Shown in pieces: positions 26,206 to 35,109 of a stretch of DNA of 64,000 nucleotides. The notes beneath the pieces were generated by a model. That model saw only the letters and a program-made list of their open reading frames with translations. It ran no database searches and was not told the origin of the DNA. Within the stretch, counting starts at the first letter, position 1. Every line of letters starts with the position of its first letter. The DNA comes from Cystobacter fuscus DSM 2262 (GTDB lineage: Bacteria; Myxococcota; Myxococcia; Myxococcales; Myxococcaceae), in NCBI RefSeq assembly GCF_000335475.2, contig NZ_ANAH02000002.1, positions 20,736 through 84,735 of the forward strand, written 5' to 3'. A program made the translations under genes and the position numbers.

Positions 26206-26946
26206 TCACCCCCGATGGAGATAGCGCTGGAGGAAGCCCAGCGTCCGCTCCCAGCTGTCCTCCCAATCCTGCTGTCTCATCATGTGGTCCGACTCCGGGT
26301 ACTCGAAGTACTCGACGTGGGAGCCCCAGCCAGGCAGTCCCTGCCAGAGCGTGTGGGCGAAGTCGCGCGCCTGGTGCGGCGGGACGACGCCATCCCGGCC
26401 CGCGTTCACCATCAGCAGGGGATTGCGCGCGCAGTCCCACGGACGGTGGACGGGCGCGTGGCGCATCAACTCGCCAATCTCCTCGGTGACGGGTCCCTCC
26501 CGGGGCGTCCAGTCCGGCGAGCCGAGCAGGGACACCGTGGCCTGGACCCGCGAGTCCTCCATGGCCACGGCCAGCGCGGTGTACGCCCCGAACGAGATGC
26601 CCACGAGCCCGATGGGGCCATGGCCCTCGTACACCACGTGGTCGATGACGCGGGACACATCCCGGGCGGCCTCGCGGATGGCATGCAGCAGGCGCGCATG
26701 GGACTCGCCAGGGCCGAGCTGCTCCATTTCATCCAACCACGCGTCGCGCCGGGCCCCGTGGTGCGGGGCGTCCACCCCCACCGCGCTGAAGCCCCGGTGG
26801 GCGAGCAGGTTCAGCTCCCCCCGCTGGATATCCGCGTTGGCGCCCAGCCCGTGCAGGACGAGGACGGCCGGAGCGGGCCGGGGTTCGACGTGCAGCTTGA
26901 GTACGGGAATGCGGCCATCCACCTGGAAGCGGTATTCGTCGGGCAT
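26206..26946 (-). CDS. alpha/beta hydrolase family protein
   Basis: A 246-residue protein of typical size. VLHGLGANAD supplies the oxyanion-hole region, the nucleophile elbow is GISFGAYTA (Ser near residue 119), the acid is in VNAGRDGVVP, and the catalytic His is in PESDHMM. The fold resembles prolyl-oligopeptidase- or dienelactone-hydrolase-like esterases such as YitV. No signal peptide is seen. The substrate is unknown. It converges with the DUF1801 gene and diverges from the helicase gene, the two starts being 70 bases apart. Confidence 0.88.
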   Translation of the reverse strand: MPDEYRFQVDGRIPVLKLHVEPRPAPAVLVLHGLGANADIQRGELNLLAHRGFSAVGVDAPHHGARRDAWLDEMEQLGPGESHARLLHAIREAARDVSRVIDHVVYEGHGPIGLVGISFGAYTALAVAMEDSRVQATVSLLGSPDWTPREGPVTEEIGELMRHAPVHRPWDCARNPLLMVNAGRDGVVPPHQARDFAHTLWQGLPGWGSHVEYFEYPESDHMMRQQDWEDSWERTLGFLQRYLHRG

Positions 26947-27016
26947 GTGGCGAGTCTAAGGGGGGAGCCGCGAGGCATGCATCGCCCCTGGCGCCCGGGT
27001 GTGATAGCCCGTCCGG

Positions 27017-28669
27017 GTGAGCTCTTCCTTCAAGACCCTCGGCCTCTCCGATGAATCGCTCGATGCGGTGCGGCGTGCCCGCTTCGCCTCGCCCACTCCC
27101 ATCCAGGCCCAGGCCATCCCTCCGGCGCTCGCCGGACGGGACGTCATCGGCTGCGCCGCTACCGGCACCGGCAAGACCGCCGCCTACCTGCTGCCCCTCG
27201 TCGAGCGGCTGGCCGGGGCGCCCGGCCCGGCCGGAGTGGTGCTCGCCCCCACGCGGGAGCTCGTCCAGCAGATCGCCGACGAGGCCACCTTCTTCGGCCA
27301 GCCCCGGGGCCTCGCCCAGGCGGTCGTCATCGGCGGCACGGACGCGACGGCCCAGGTCGAGGCGCTCCGTCAGAACCCCTCCCTGGTGCTCGCCACCCCG
27401 GGCCGGCTGGCCGACCTGCTCCAGGCGGGCGTGGTGAACCTCTCCACGGTGCGCATGCTCGTGCTGGACGAGGCGGACCGCATGCTGGAGATGGGCTTCA
27501 TGCCCGAGTTGGAGAAGATCCTCGCCGCGCTGCCCCGCGAGCGCCAGACGCTCCTGTTCTCCGCCACCCTGGGCCACAACGTGACGCGCTTCGCCCAGGA
27601 GGTGCTGCGCAAGCCCGTCCGGGTGGAAGTCACGCCGAGCGGCACGCCCGCCGCGCGCGCCGTGCAGCGGCTGTACGACGTGAAGTCCGAGGAGAAGTAC
27701 CCCCTCCTGCTCACGTTGCTCGCGAGGGATCAGCTCAGCGCCATCGTCTTCACCCGCACCCGCGAGCGCGCCGAGAAGGTACAGGGCTACCTCAAGGAGG
27801 CGGGCCACAAGGCCGCCCTCATCCATTCCGATCGCACCCAGGGACAGCGCCGTCAGGCGCTCGAGGGCTTCCGCAAGGGGCAGTACCGGTGCCTGGTGGC
27901 CACGGACATCGCCTCGCGCGGGCTGGACGTGGAGGACATCGGCCACGTCATCAACTTCGATCTGCCGCACTCGCCCGAGGACTACGTGCACCGCATCGGC
28001 CGCACGGCGCGAGCGGGCGCGAGTGGGCGGGCCTCGACCTTCGTCACCGAGCGGGACGCGGAGACGATGATCGCCATCGAGCGCATCACCCGCATGAGCC
28101 TGCCGCGCACCGAGGTGCCCCGGAAGGATGCGGTCTACCTCGAGGCGCTGGAGGCGTTCCGGGCCCGGAAGGGGGACGACGAGTTGCTGGACGCGCTGGA
28201 CGCCCCGCGCCCCCGTGCGGCCGAGAAGGCGCCGGCCCGTCCCGCCCGTGCGAAGGGGGCCGGGAGCGAGGCACGAGGCTCGAGCCATCCGCGCGAGCGC
28301 TCGGAGCGAAGGGGAGGGGAGTCCAGCCGCCGGGAGGCCCCGGGCCGGGGCGGAGGGGCTTCTCGGGGCACGGGCCGTGCCAAGGGCCGGGAAGAGTCGC
28401 GCGAGCGCGGCGAAGGCCGGAGCACGGGCCGCGCCAAGGGCCGGGAGGAGTCGCGCGAGCGCGGCTTCGGCCGGAGCGCGGCGCCTCGTGGCGCGGCGAA
28501 GGCGGGGGGCAAGGCACCTCGGGCCGCGGGGGGCCCGGGACGGAGTGGTCCCCGCGGTGCCAGCGCGGCTCGCCCGGGTGGCCGGTCGGGTGGGCGCAAG
28601 GGAGGACCCGCGCGTGGGTCGGGTGCGCCTTCTCGAGGACGGGGCGGCGGGGGACGGGGGCGCCGGTAG
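27017..28669 (+). CDS. DEAD-box RNA helicase, RhlE-like, with RG-rich tail
   Basis: A 550-residue protein from a GTG start. All helicase motifs are present: Q-motif FASPTPIQ, Walker A ATGTGKT, PTRELVQQ, TPGR, DEAD (as LVLDEADRM), SAT, then ARGLDVEDIGH-type motif V and HRIGRTARAG. Residues 1-375 are the ATPase core. The remaining 170 residues are disordered and rich in Arg, Gly and Ser, with a repeated TGRAKGREESRERG unit, and probably bind RNA. Likely roles are ribosome assembly, RNA turnover and cold adaptation, as in RhlE/DeaD proteins. Confidence 0.95.
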   Translation: MSSSFKTLGLSDESLDAVRRARFASPTPIQAQAIPPALAGRDVIGCAATGTGKTAAYLLPLVERLAGAPGPAGVVLAPTRELVQQIADEATFFGQPRGLAQAVVIGGTDATAQVEALRQNPSLVLATPGRLADLLQAGVVNLSTVRMLVLDEADRMLEMGFMPELEKILAALPRERQTLLFSATLGHNVTRFAQEVLRKPVRVEVTPSGTPAARAVQRLYDVKSEEKYPLLLTLLARDQLSAIVFTRTRERAEKVQGYLKEAGHKAALIHSDRTQGQRRQALEGFRKGQYRCLVATDIASRGLDVEDIGHVINFDLPHSPEDYVHRIGRTARAGASGRASTFVTERDAETMIAIERITRMSLPRTEVPRKDAVYLEALEAFRARKGDDELLDALDAPRPRAAEKAPARPARAKGAGSEARGSSHPRERSERRGGESSRREAPGRGGGASRGTGRAKGREESRERGEGRSTGRAKGREESRERGFGRSAAPRGAAKAGGKAPRAAGGPGRSGPRGASAARPGGRSGGRKGGPARGSGAPSRGRGGGGRGRR

Positions 28670-28685
28670 CCGAAGTTGATTCTTC

Positions 28686-28761
28686 GGGCACGTCAAGGGA
28701 CATGGGCTGACACGTCAAAGGATGGCTTGACGCATCGGCGGTGCTGGCTGACACGTCAAAG
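28686..28761. promoter_or_regulatory. repeated TGACACGTCA motifs upstream of the exported two-domain protein
   Basis: GGCTGACACGTCAAAG occurs twice (cores at 28708-28720 and 28749-28761). A related GGGCACGTCAAGG occurs at 28686 and a partial TTGACGCATC between them. TGAC-AC-GTCA is an inverted repeat. The spacing of about 41 bases is four helical turns, as expected for a bound dimeric regulator. The regulator is unknown. The region lies 150-220 bases before the start at 28908. Confidence 0.5.
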
Positions 28762-28907
28762 CCATCCATGGGGACCATGCCTCTCCTCTGCCAATGAGAG
28801 GCATGGTTGTTGCTGAGCCCCCGCCCCGAGAAGCCGCGCACCGTATCCGGCCGCGTTCTGGTGGAAGACAACCTCCAAGAAACGATGGACCCCCCATGGA
28901 GAGGACC

Positions 28908-29933
28908 ATGAAGAACATGAGACGTCTTGCGAATTCCCTCACGCTTTGCACCGGCATGTTGCTGCTGGCGGCGGCCCCCGCGTGGGCGCAGAAGGAAGAA
29001 CTCTGGCTCGAGTCCCAGAGCGGCACCCCCATCCGCGGCACGGCGGTGCTCAAGCGGGGCACGCCGTATCTCCTCACGATGAAGGGGACCTACAACACGT
29101 GGAAGACCCTCGCCAACACCGGCTCGAAGTCAGGCAAGCCGGAGCCCACGCCATTGTTCCCGAGCCCGAAGGGCGCGAACAAGCAGGTGGGGATCGACCC
29201 CGAGTTCGTCTTCGCGTGGCCCGCGGGCTCCAGCCTGGATAAGAGCTCGCAGCCCTCTCCCGCGAGAGCGAGCAGCATCCAGGTCAGCTTGGATGGTGGG
29301 AAGACGTGGAAGCACCCGTCCAGCACGGCGCCCTTCAACGCGACCGATCACGCGTACAACTACGAGCTGGCTGGAGACGACAATGCGCTGCAGGTGCGCT
29401 TCGTCGACAATCCCTACAGTGACAACTACGGGCGCGTGCAGATCTCCGTGCAGCCCGCCGAGGAGCTGTGGCTCGACTCCCGGAGCGGTGCCCCCATCCG
29501 CAGCGAGCTGGTGCTCGGGAAGGGCAAGCCGTATCGCTTCACGATGCAGGGGACGTTCAGTGCGTGGGGTGGCTTCACCGCCGCCGGCGCGAACTCGGGC
29601 AAGCCGGAGCCCACGCCCATGTTCCCGAGCCCCAATCGAGCGAATCAGCAGGTCGGCATCGACCCCGAGTTCGTCTTCGCGTGGCCCAAGGGCTCCGGTT
29701 TGGAGAAGAGTCCGGAGCCTTCTCCCCGGAGAAACACCGGCTCCATCGAGATCAGCCTGGACGGGGGCAAGACGTGGAAGCACCCGTCCAGCACGGCGCC
29801 CTTCAACGCGACCGACCACAAGTACACCTATGAGGTGAGTGGGGACGGCAACGCGCTGCAGGTGCGCTTCCTCGACAAGCCCTACGGCGACAACTCCGGA
29901 CGCGTGCGGATCTTCCTGCTGCCCGGTGCCTAG
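28908..29933 (+). CDS. secreted protein with two tandem copies of one domain
   Basis: A 341-residue protein with a signal peptide ending PAWAQ. The start is chosen for GGAGAGG just upstream; an ATG at 28896 is an alternative. The mature part consists of two domains of about 150 residues (about 27-177 and 178-341) that align along their length. Both have EELWL, GIDPEFVFAWP, SLDGGKTWKHPSSTAPFNAT and the ending NALQVRF with DNYGRV or DNSGRV. The fold looks all-beta. I do not recognise a family. The internal duplication is recent, since the DNA is also similar. TGACACGTCA motifs lie upstream. Confidence 0.75.
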   Translation: MKNMRRLANSLTLCTGMLLLAAAPAWAQKEELWLESQSGTPIRGTAVLKRGTPYLLTMKGTYNTWKTLANTGSKSGKPEPTPLFPSPKGANKQVGIDPEFVFAWPAGSSLDKSSQPSPARASSIQVSLDGGKTWKHPSSTAPFNATDHAYNYELAGDDNALQVRFVDNPYSDNYGRVQISVQPAEELWLDSRSGAPIRSELVLGKGKPYRFTMQGTFSAWGGFTAAGANSGKPEPTPMFPSPNRANQQVGIDPEFVFAWPKGSGLEKSPEPSPRRNTGSIEISLDGGKTWKHPSSTAPFNATDHKYTYEVSGDGNALQVRFLDKPYGDNSGRVRIFLLPGA

Positions 29934-29983
29934 CCTCCTCCGCCCGGCCGTGGGGAGGCTGCTTCATTCCGGGCTCATCAATC

Positions 29984-30655
29984 GTGGTAGCGTGTGCCAT
30001 TTGGTACGACCAGGGGGCCACCACGTTGCACGGTCTTTCGAGCCAAGAGCGTTCCACGGTGTTCGTCGTGGATGACGATCCCTCGGTGCTGCGCAGCCTC
30101 TCGCGCATGTTCCAGCTGGAAGGGTACGCGATCGAGGGCTTCGACCACCCGCGGCAGATACTGGAGCGAAAACCCGGAGGGCGTCCGGGGTGCGTGGTGC
30201 TGGACCTGCGCATGCCGGAGCTCAACGGGCTGGAACTTCAGGAGGAGATGCGGCGCGCGGGGTGGAAGCAGCCCATCATCTTCATCAGCGGACACGGGGA
30301 TGTGCCGGCGGCGGTGAAGGCCATGAAGGCCGGTGCCGTGGACTTTCTGCCCAAGCCGGTCGGCATGGCGGAACTGCTGGAAGCGGTGGAGCGGGCGTTG
30401 GCGCGGGACCGGGCGGCGGTCGCCTCCGAGCAGGAACTCGAGGCGCTGCGGGTCCGCTTCTCCACGCTGTCGCCCCGCGAGAGGGAGGTCTGCCAGGGGG
30501 TGGCGCGGGGGCTGCTCAACAAGCAGATCGCCGCCGAGCTGGGCACCGCCGAGCAGACCGTGCGCCTGCAGCGCGCCCGAGCCATGGAGAAGCTGGCGGT
30601 GGACTCGGTGCCCGAGCTGGTGCGGCTGCTGGAGCGGCTGGGCTCACCGTCGTGA
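29984..30655 (+). CDS. FixJ-like two-component response regulator (LuxR output)
   Basis: A receiver-plus-LuxR protein of about 210-223 residues. The acidic pocket VVDDDP, phospho-acceptor Asp in VVLDLRMP, Thr/Ser in ISGHGD and Lys in LPKPVG are all present. The C-terminal helix-turn-helix has LSPREREVCQGVARGLLNKQ. This is the FixJ/TodT type that partners FixL-like kinases. The start is unsure: GTG 29984 gives extra residues before the domain, and TTG 30026 with a G-rich region upstream is an alternative. Its stop overlaps the stop of the convergent kinase gene by 12 bases. The probable partner kinase is at 33838-35109. Confidence 0.9.
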   Translation: MVACAIWYDQGATTLHGLSSQERSTVFVVDDDPSVLRSLSRMFQLEGYAIEGFDHPRQILERKPGGRPGCVVLDLRMPELNGLELQEEMRRAGWKQPIIFISGHGDVPAAVKAMKAGAVDFLPKPVGMAELLEAVERALARDRAAVASEQELEALRVRFSTLSPREREVCQGVARGLLNKQIAAELGTAEQTVRLQRARAMEKLAVDSVPELVRLLERLGSPS

Positions 30656-33600
30656 AGCCAACCACTGGGACACTTCCGTCAGTCGGGGGGCATTGCCGCG
30701 GCGTTGCCAGTCCTTCTGGGACCGGGTGGCCAGCTCGAGGGCACGAGGACGCTCCTGCTTCGACTCCCAGAGGGCCTGGGCCAACACGAACCGCGTCTCC
30801 GTGGCCGCCTCCTCCGGCGCGAGCCGCAAGGCCCGCTCGAGCAAGGGCACGGCGGCCGCGGGCTTGCCGCGCGCCAGTTGGAGCAACCCCAGCCCGGTGA
30901 GCGGTTCCGCCAGTCCGGCGTGCTCTTGCGGCTGTTGTTGCAGGGCCAGCGCGCGATCCAACTGCGGCTGCGCCTCCTCATACCGGCCCAGCCGCGTGAG
31001 GGCTCGGCCCAGCAGGGTGCGCGGGATGGAGAGCATCGGGTGCTGCGGACCCAGCGCCTTCTCCAGCACCGCCAGCGCGCGCTCCAGTCGGGCCTTGGCC
31101 TCTTCATTCCGGCCCAGGTCCGCGAGCACTCCCCCCAGGTTGGTGAGCATGGCCGCCACATCCGGGTGCTCGGGCCCAAAGGTCTTCTCCTGAATGGCCA
31201 GCGCGCGCTCGAACCGCAGCCGCGCGTCTTCATACCGGCCCAGGCTCGCCAGATCGATGCCCAGGCTGGCGAGCACCTTGGAAACGTTGGGGTGCTCAGG
31301 GCCCAGCGCCTTCTCCAGGATGGCCAGGCCGCTCTCATGCCGGGCCCGGGCCTCCTCGTACCTTCCCTGCTCCAGGAGCACATTTCCCAGCTGGCTGAGC
31401 AGGGTGGCCGTCTGGAGATGATCGGGGCCCAGGGCCGCCTCCACGATGTCCAGGGCGCGCTCGTGCCGGACCCGGGCCTCCTCGAACTGGCCCAGCTCCT
31501 TGAACACGATGCCCAGGGAGGCGAGCGTGTGGGCTACCGACAGGTGCGTGGGCCCCACCGTGTCCCGCTGGATGGCCAGGGCGCGCTCGAGCCGCTCCCT
31601 CGCCTGCGCGTACTGGCCCATGCGCCGCAGCACGTTGCCCAGGTCCATGAGCGCCAGGGCCACCTGGAGGTGGCTCTTTCCGTGGAGCTTCTCTCGAAGG
31701 GACAAGACGCTCTCATAGTGCTCCCGGGCCTGCTTGAACTGGCCCACGTTCTCCAGCAGCCGACCGCGCACCTGGAGCGAGTCGGCGCGAGTCGCCTCGT
31801 CTCCCGCCAGCTCCACCACCGTCTCCACCATCGGCTCCAGCCACTCGGCGTCCTTGGGGCGGGCCTGGCGGATGCCCACCAGCAGCAGCCGAAGGTTCCA
31901 GGCTCGCGCCACCAGCACCGCATCCCTGCCCCTGGCCGCCTCGGAGATGGCCCGCAGCGCCGTGCTCTCGCTGCCCTTGTAGTCGCCCGCGCCCTCTTGC
32001 AACTGGGCCCGGAGCAGCAGGGCTCGCGCAAGCAGGGGCGCATGGCCCACCGGCTCCACCTGGGGCAGCAGCTGCTCGCTCAGCGCCAGCCCCTCTTTGT
32101 ACTTTCCCGCCGAGAGCAGCACCGCCAGCGGCTCCACCCGCGCCCGCAGCGCCTCCACCCGCGCGCGCACCTGGGGATCCTCGGGAGGCGGCACCGCCGC
32201 CAACAGCGCCTGGGCATCCGCGCAGTACTCCAGCGGCGGCAGCGCCTGCGCCACCGGCACCGCCTTGTCGACGAGTTCCGGATCCGGCCCGCGCCCCAGC
32301 AGTCCGGTGAAGGTCTGGAGCTGGCTGCGCCGCTGCTCCAGGCAGGCCTCCCGCAGGAGCTCCAGGCGCTGGGCGCGCGGTGCCTCCGCCGGGTGCGCGG
32401 CCGCCACCTGGCACACTTCAATCCGCTGTTTCACCCAGGCCTGGGCGTACCCATCCAGCAGCCGCTCCACGCGCCGCGCGGTGTCTTTCGCATACGGCAG
32501 TCCCGTGGCCTCCAGGGCCTGGGTGACGCGGGCCTTCACCGGCGCGTCCCATACGCCCTCCAGGCGGCGCTCCAGACTCTCGCAGCCGGGGCCCTGCTGG
32601 CGCCCCCACGTCCAGACCGCCAGCCCCGCGAGCAGCGCCACCGACGCGGCCAGTCCGCCCATCCGCAGCCAGGTGCGGCGCCGCACTTCGGGATCGTCCT
32701 CCAGCCGCCGCAACACCTGCTCCAAGGAGCCAGGTCGCTGCAGCGGGTCGGGGTGCAGGCCCTGCAAGACCGCGCGAGAGACCCAGGCCGGTACCTGTGA
32801 GTCCTCGGGAGGAACCGGTGGCTGGCGCTCCTTGAGCCGGAGGATCGAGGCCATCGAATCCATGGGGTATGGGACCCGCCCATGGAGCGCCTCATGGAGC
32901 GAGGCACAAAAGGCATACACGTCACTGCGCACGTTCGCTGTCTGGCCTTGGAGCAGCTCCGGAGCCATGTACGCGGGCGTTCCCAGCACGGAGCCCGGCA
33001 GGGTGAGCGGCGCCTGCATCGCCGAGCTGGGAAGGGCGGTGACAGGCGGCTTGGCGTCGTCCGGGACGGACCCGGCACGTGCCAGACCAAAGTCCGTGAC
33101 GCGCACCCGGCCGTCCTCGCCGACCAGGACATTGTCCGGCTTGAAGTCGCGGTGAACGAGGCCCGCCGCGTGCGCGGCCGCCAGCCCGCGCCCCGCGTCC
33201 AGATAGGCGTCAATCACCTTGCGCCAGGGCCGGGGCGGGGTGTGCTGGCACCAGCTGCGCAACGTCTGTCCCTGGACGTATTCCATGGCGATGAAGACGG
33301 AGCCATCCTCGAGCTTCCCCGCGTCATAGACCGCCACCACGTGGGGGTGATTGAGGCGGGCCATGCTCTGCGCCTCACGCACCATGCGGACCTGAGCCAA
33401 CCCATCGCCGCCGCGGTCCGCCTCGCGCGAGTGCACCAGCTTCAGGGCCACGCGCCGATCCAGCCTCGCATCATAGGCGGCCAACACCACGCCCATGCCG
33501 CCCTGACCCAAGACGTCCAGCACGGTGTAGCGGCCCGCCAGGGTGCGCCCGGGAGCCACGTGCAAGCCCTCCCCCCCTGACACGGGGGGGGTGGGCCGCT

Positions 33601-33694
33601 CGCCCTCCGAGGGGGCGGGGCCTCGCCGCGGGCTGATGACCGTGCGGGCTTCCCCGGGGGCCGCCGTGCGCTCATCCTGCTCGGGCTCACTCAT
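30644..33694 (-). CDS. Ser/Thr protein kinase with TPR repeats
   Basis: A 1016-residue protein from an ATG with AGGAG upstream. The kinase domain (about 55-330) has LGQGGMGVVLAAYD, ALKLVHS, VHRDFKPDN and VTDFGLARA, and YMAPELL closes the activation loop. A membrane segment near 360 (GGLAASVALLAGLAVW) follows. Residues about 480-1000 contain some ten TPR or TPR-like repeats, the later ones of the form ARLRFERALAIQEKTFGPEH. This architecture is typical of myxobacterial sensor kinases, in which the TPR array faces the periplasm or binds partners. It lies opposite to, and between, a response regulator and a histidine kinase. Confidence 0.93.
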   Translation of the reverse strand: MSEPEQDERTAAPGEARTVISPRRGPAPSEGERPTPPVSGGEGLHVAPGRTLAGRYTVLDVLGQGGMGVVLAAYDARLDRRVALKLVHSREADRGGDGLAQVRMVREAQSMARLNHPHVVAVYDAGKLEDGSVFIAMEYVQGQTLRSWCQHTPPRPWRKVIDAYLDAGRGLAAAHAAGLVHRDFKPDNVLVGEDGRVRVTDFGLARAGSVPDDAKPPVTALPSSAMQAPLTLPGSVLGTPAYMAPELLQGQTANVRSDVYAFCASLHEALHGRVPYPMDSMASILRLKERQPPVPPEDSQVPAWVSRAVLQGLHPDPLQRPGSLEQVLRRLEDDPEVRRRTWLRMGGLAASVALLAGLAVWTWGRQQGPGCESLERRLEGVWDAPVKARVTQALEATGLPYAKDTARRVERLLDGYAQAWVKQRIEVCQVAAAHPAEAPRAQRLELLREACLEQRRSQLQTFTGLLGRGPDPELVDKAVPVAQALPPLEYCADAQALLAAVPPPEDPQVRARVEALRARVEPLAVLLSAGKYKEGLALSEQLLPQVEPVGHAPLLARALLLRAQLQEGAGDYKGSESTALRAISEAARGRDAVLVARAWNLRLLLVGIRQARPKDAEWLEPMVETVVELAGDEATRADSLQVRGRLLENVGQFKQAREHYESVLSLREKLHGKSHLQVALALMDLGNVLRRMGQYAQARERLERALAIQRDTVGPTHLSVAHTLASLGIVFKELGQFEEARVRHERALDIVEAALGPDHLQTATLLSQLGNVLLEQGRYEEARARHESGLAILEKALGPEHPNVSKVLASLGIDLASLGRYEDARLRFERALAIQEKTFGPEHPDVAAMLTNLGGVLADLGRNEEAKARLERALAVLEKALGPQHPMLSIPRTLLGRALTRLGRYEEAQPQLDRALALQQQPQEHAGLAEPLTGLGLLQLARGKPAAAVPLLERALRLAPEEAATETRFVLAQALWESKQERPRALELATRSQKDWQRRGNAPRLTEVSQWLASRR

Positions 33695-33837
33695 CCACGC
33701 AGCTCCTCGTCTGGTCCGCGAATGGAAGACAGCCCATCCACAACTCCGCGTGCCTGTCAATTCGACCTGGAGCGTACGGGATGGAATGATGGGAGCGAGC
33801 GCAGGAGGGGAGGTTGCGGCCTGCACGGAGAATGGGG

Positions 33838-35109
33838 ATGCGCGCCCTGGGCGTTGTGATGCCGTGGCTGATGGCCACCCCGCTCGCGGCCGCCGAGCCG
33901 GGCAACACGGTGCTGCTCGCGGTGGTGGCGGCGGGCGTGCTCCAGGCCGTGCTCATCGTCGTGCTGTCGCTGGAGCGGCGCAGGCGCAGGGGGGCCCAGC
34001 GGCTGAACCTGGCGGTGCTGGATTCGCTCCCGGGCGCGGTGGCCATTCTGGACAGGCAGGGCGCGGTGCTTCGGGCCAGCGCCCCCTCGGCCCAGCGCGA
34101 GGGGCTGGGCGCGTTGTCCACCCAGAGGCTCCTCTTCGCGGGCAACTCCTTCCTGCGCTCCCTCCAGAAGTTGGCGCACGAGGGAGAGCTCGAGACGGCG
34201 GGGGTGGCCACGCTGCTGGAGGACGTGCTCTCGGGTCGGGTGGAGGAGGGCATGGTGGAGTTCCGGGGCCCTCGGGCGGATACCTGGTTCGAGCTGCGCG
34301 CCCGGCGGCTGGAGCTGCCGGGCGGCGGCGCCGTGGTCACGGTGGTGGACGCGACTCCGCGCAGGCTCGCCGAGCTGGAGACACGCCGCGCCCGGGACGA
34401 GCGGGCCCACATGGAGCGGGTCGCCGCGGTGGGCGAGCTGGGGGCCTCCATCGCCCATGAGCTGAACCAGCCCCTGTCGGCCATTCTCACCAACGCCGAG
34501 ACGGCGCGGCGGCTGCTGCAGCGCTCGCCGGTCGATCTCTCCCTGCTGCGAGAGATGCTCGATGACATCATCGCCGACGACAAGCGGGCCGGAGAGATCA
34601 TCCGCCGCACGCGGGCATTGCTGAAGAAGGACCAGGGGCCCTTCGTCTCCCATGACTTCAATGCGCTGGTCCGCCAGGTGGCGCGGCTGGCCGGCAATGA
34701 TGCGCAGCTTCGGGGAGCCACCCTCACGCTGCAACTGGCGGACACGCCGCTGCCCGTGAGGGGAGATGGGGTTCAGCTCCAGCAGGTGGTGCTCAACCTG
34801 ATCATCAACGCGCTGGATGCGGTGAGCCCGTGCCCGCCCGGGGAGCGGCAGGTGTGGGTGCGCACCCAGCGGACGGAGGGACGCGTGGAGTTGGTGGTGG
34901 AGGACACGGGCGTGGGCTTGAGCGCGGAGGCGCGTGAGCGCCTCTTCGAGCCGTTCTTCACCACCAAGCCGGCGGGACTGGGCATGGGCCTGTCCATCAG
35001 TCGCTCCATCCTCGAAGTGCACCAGGGCCGGCTGCAGGCGGAGCCCCGGCCGGGTCGCGGCACCCTGTTCCGGTGCTCCCTTCCGTCTGACCTGTTAGCG
35101 GGTGTTTGA
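33838..35109 (+). CDS. FixL-like sensor histidine kinase
   Basis: A protein of about 423 residues. N-terminal residues hold one hydrophobic segment (TVLLAVVAAGVLQAVLIVVL) before a PAS-like region near 60-175. The phospho-acceptor motif is SIAHELNQPLSAI, and the ATPase boxes are LNLIINALDA, DTGVGL, FFTTKPAGLGMGLSI and a final GTLFRCSLP. ATG 33838 has GGAG 7 bases upstream; TTG 33814 with a strong GGAGGGG and ATG 33832 are alternatives. It probably phosphorylates the FixJ-like regulator at 29984-30655. Its stop overlaps the next gene's stop by 15 bases, convergently. Confidence 0.9.
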   Translation: MRALGVVMPWLMATPLAAAEPGNTVLLAVVAAGVLQAVLIVVLSLERRRRRGAQRLNLAVLDSLPGAVAILDRQGAVLRASAPSAQREGLGALSTQRLLFAGNSFLRSLQKLAHEGELETAGVATLLEDVLSGRVEEGMVEFRGPRADTWFELRARRLELPGGGAVVTVVDATPRRLAELETRRARDERAHMERVAAVGELGASIAHELNQPLSAILTNAETARRLLQRSPVDLSLLREMLDDIIADDKRAGEIIRRTRALLKKDQGPFVSHDFNALVRQVARLAGNDAQLRGATLTLQLADTPLPVRGDGVQLQQVVLNLIINALDAVSPCPPGERQVWVRTQRTEGRVELVVEDTGVGLSAEARERLFEPFFTTKPAGLGMGLSISRSILEVHQGRLQAEPRPGRGTLFRCSLPSDLLAGV

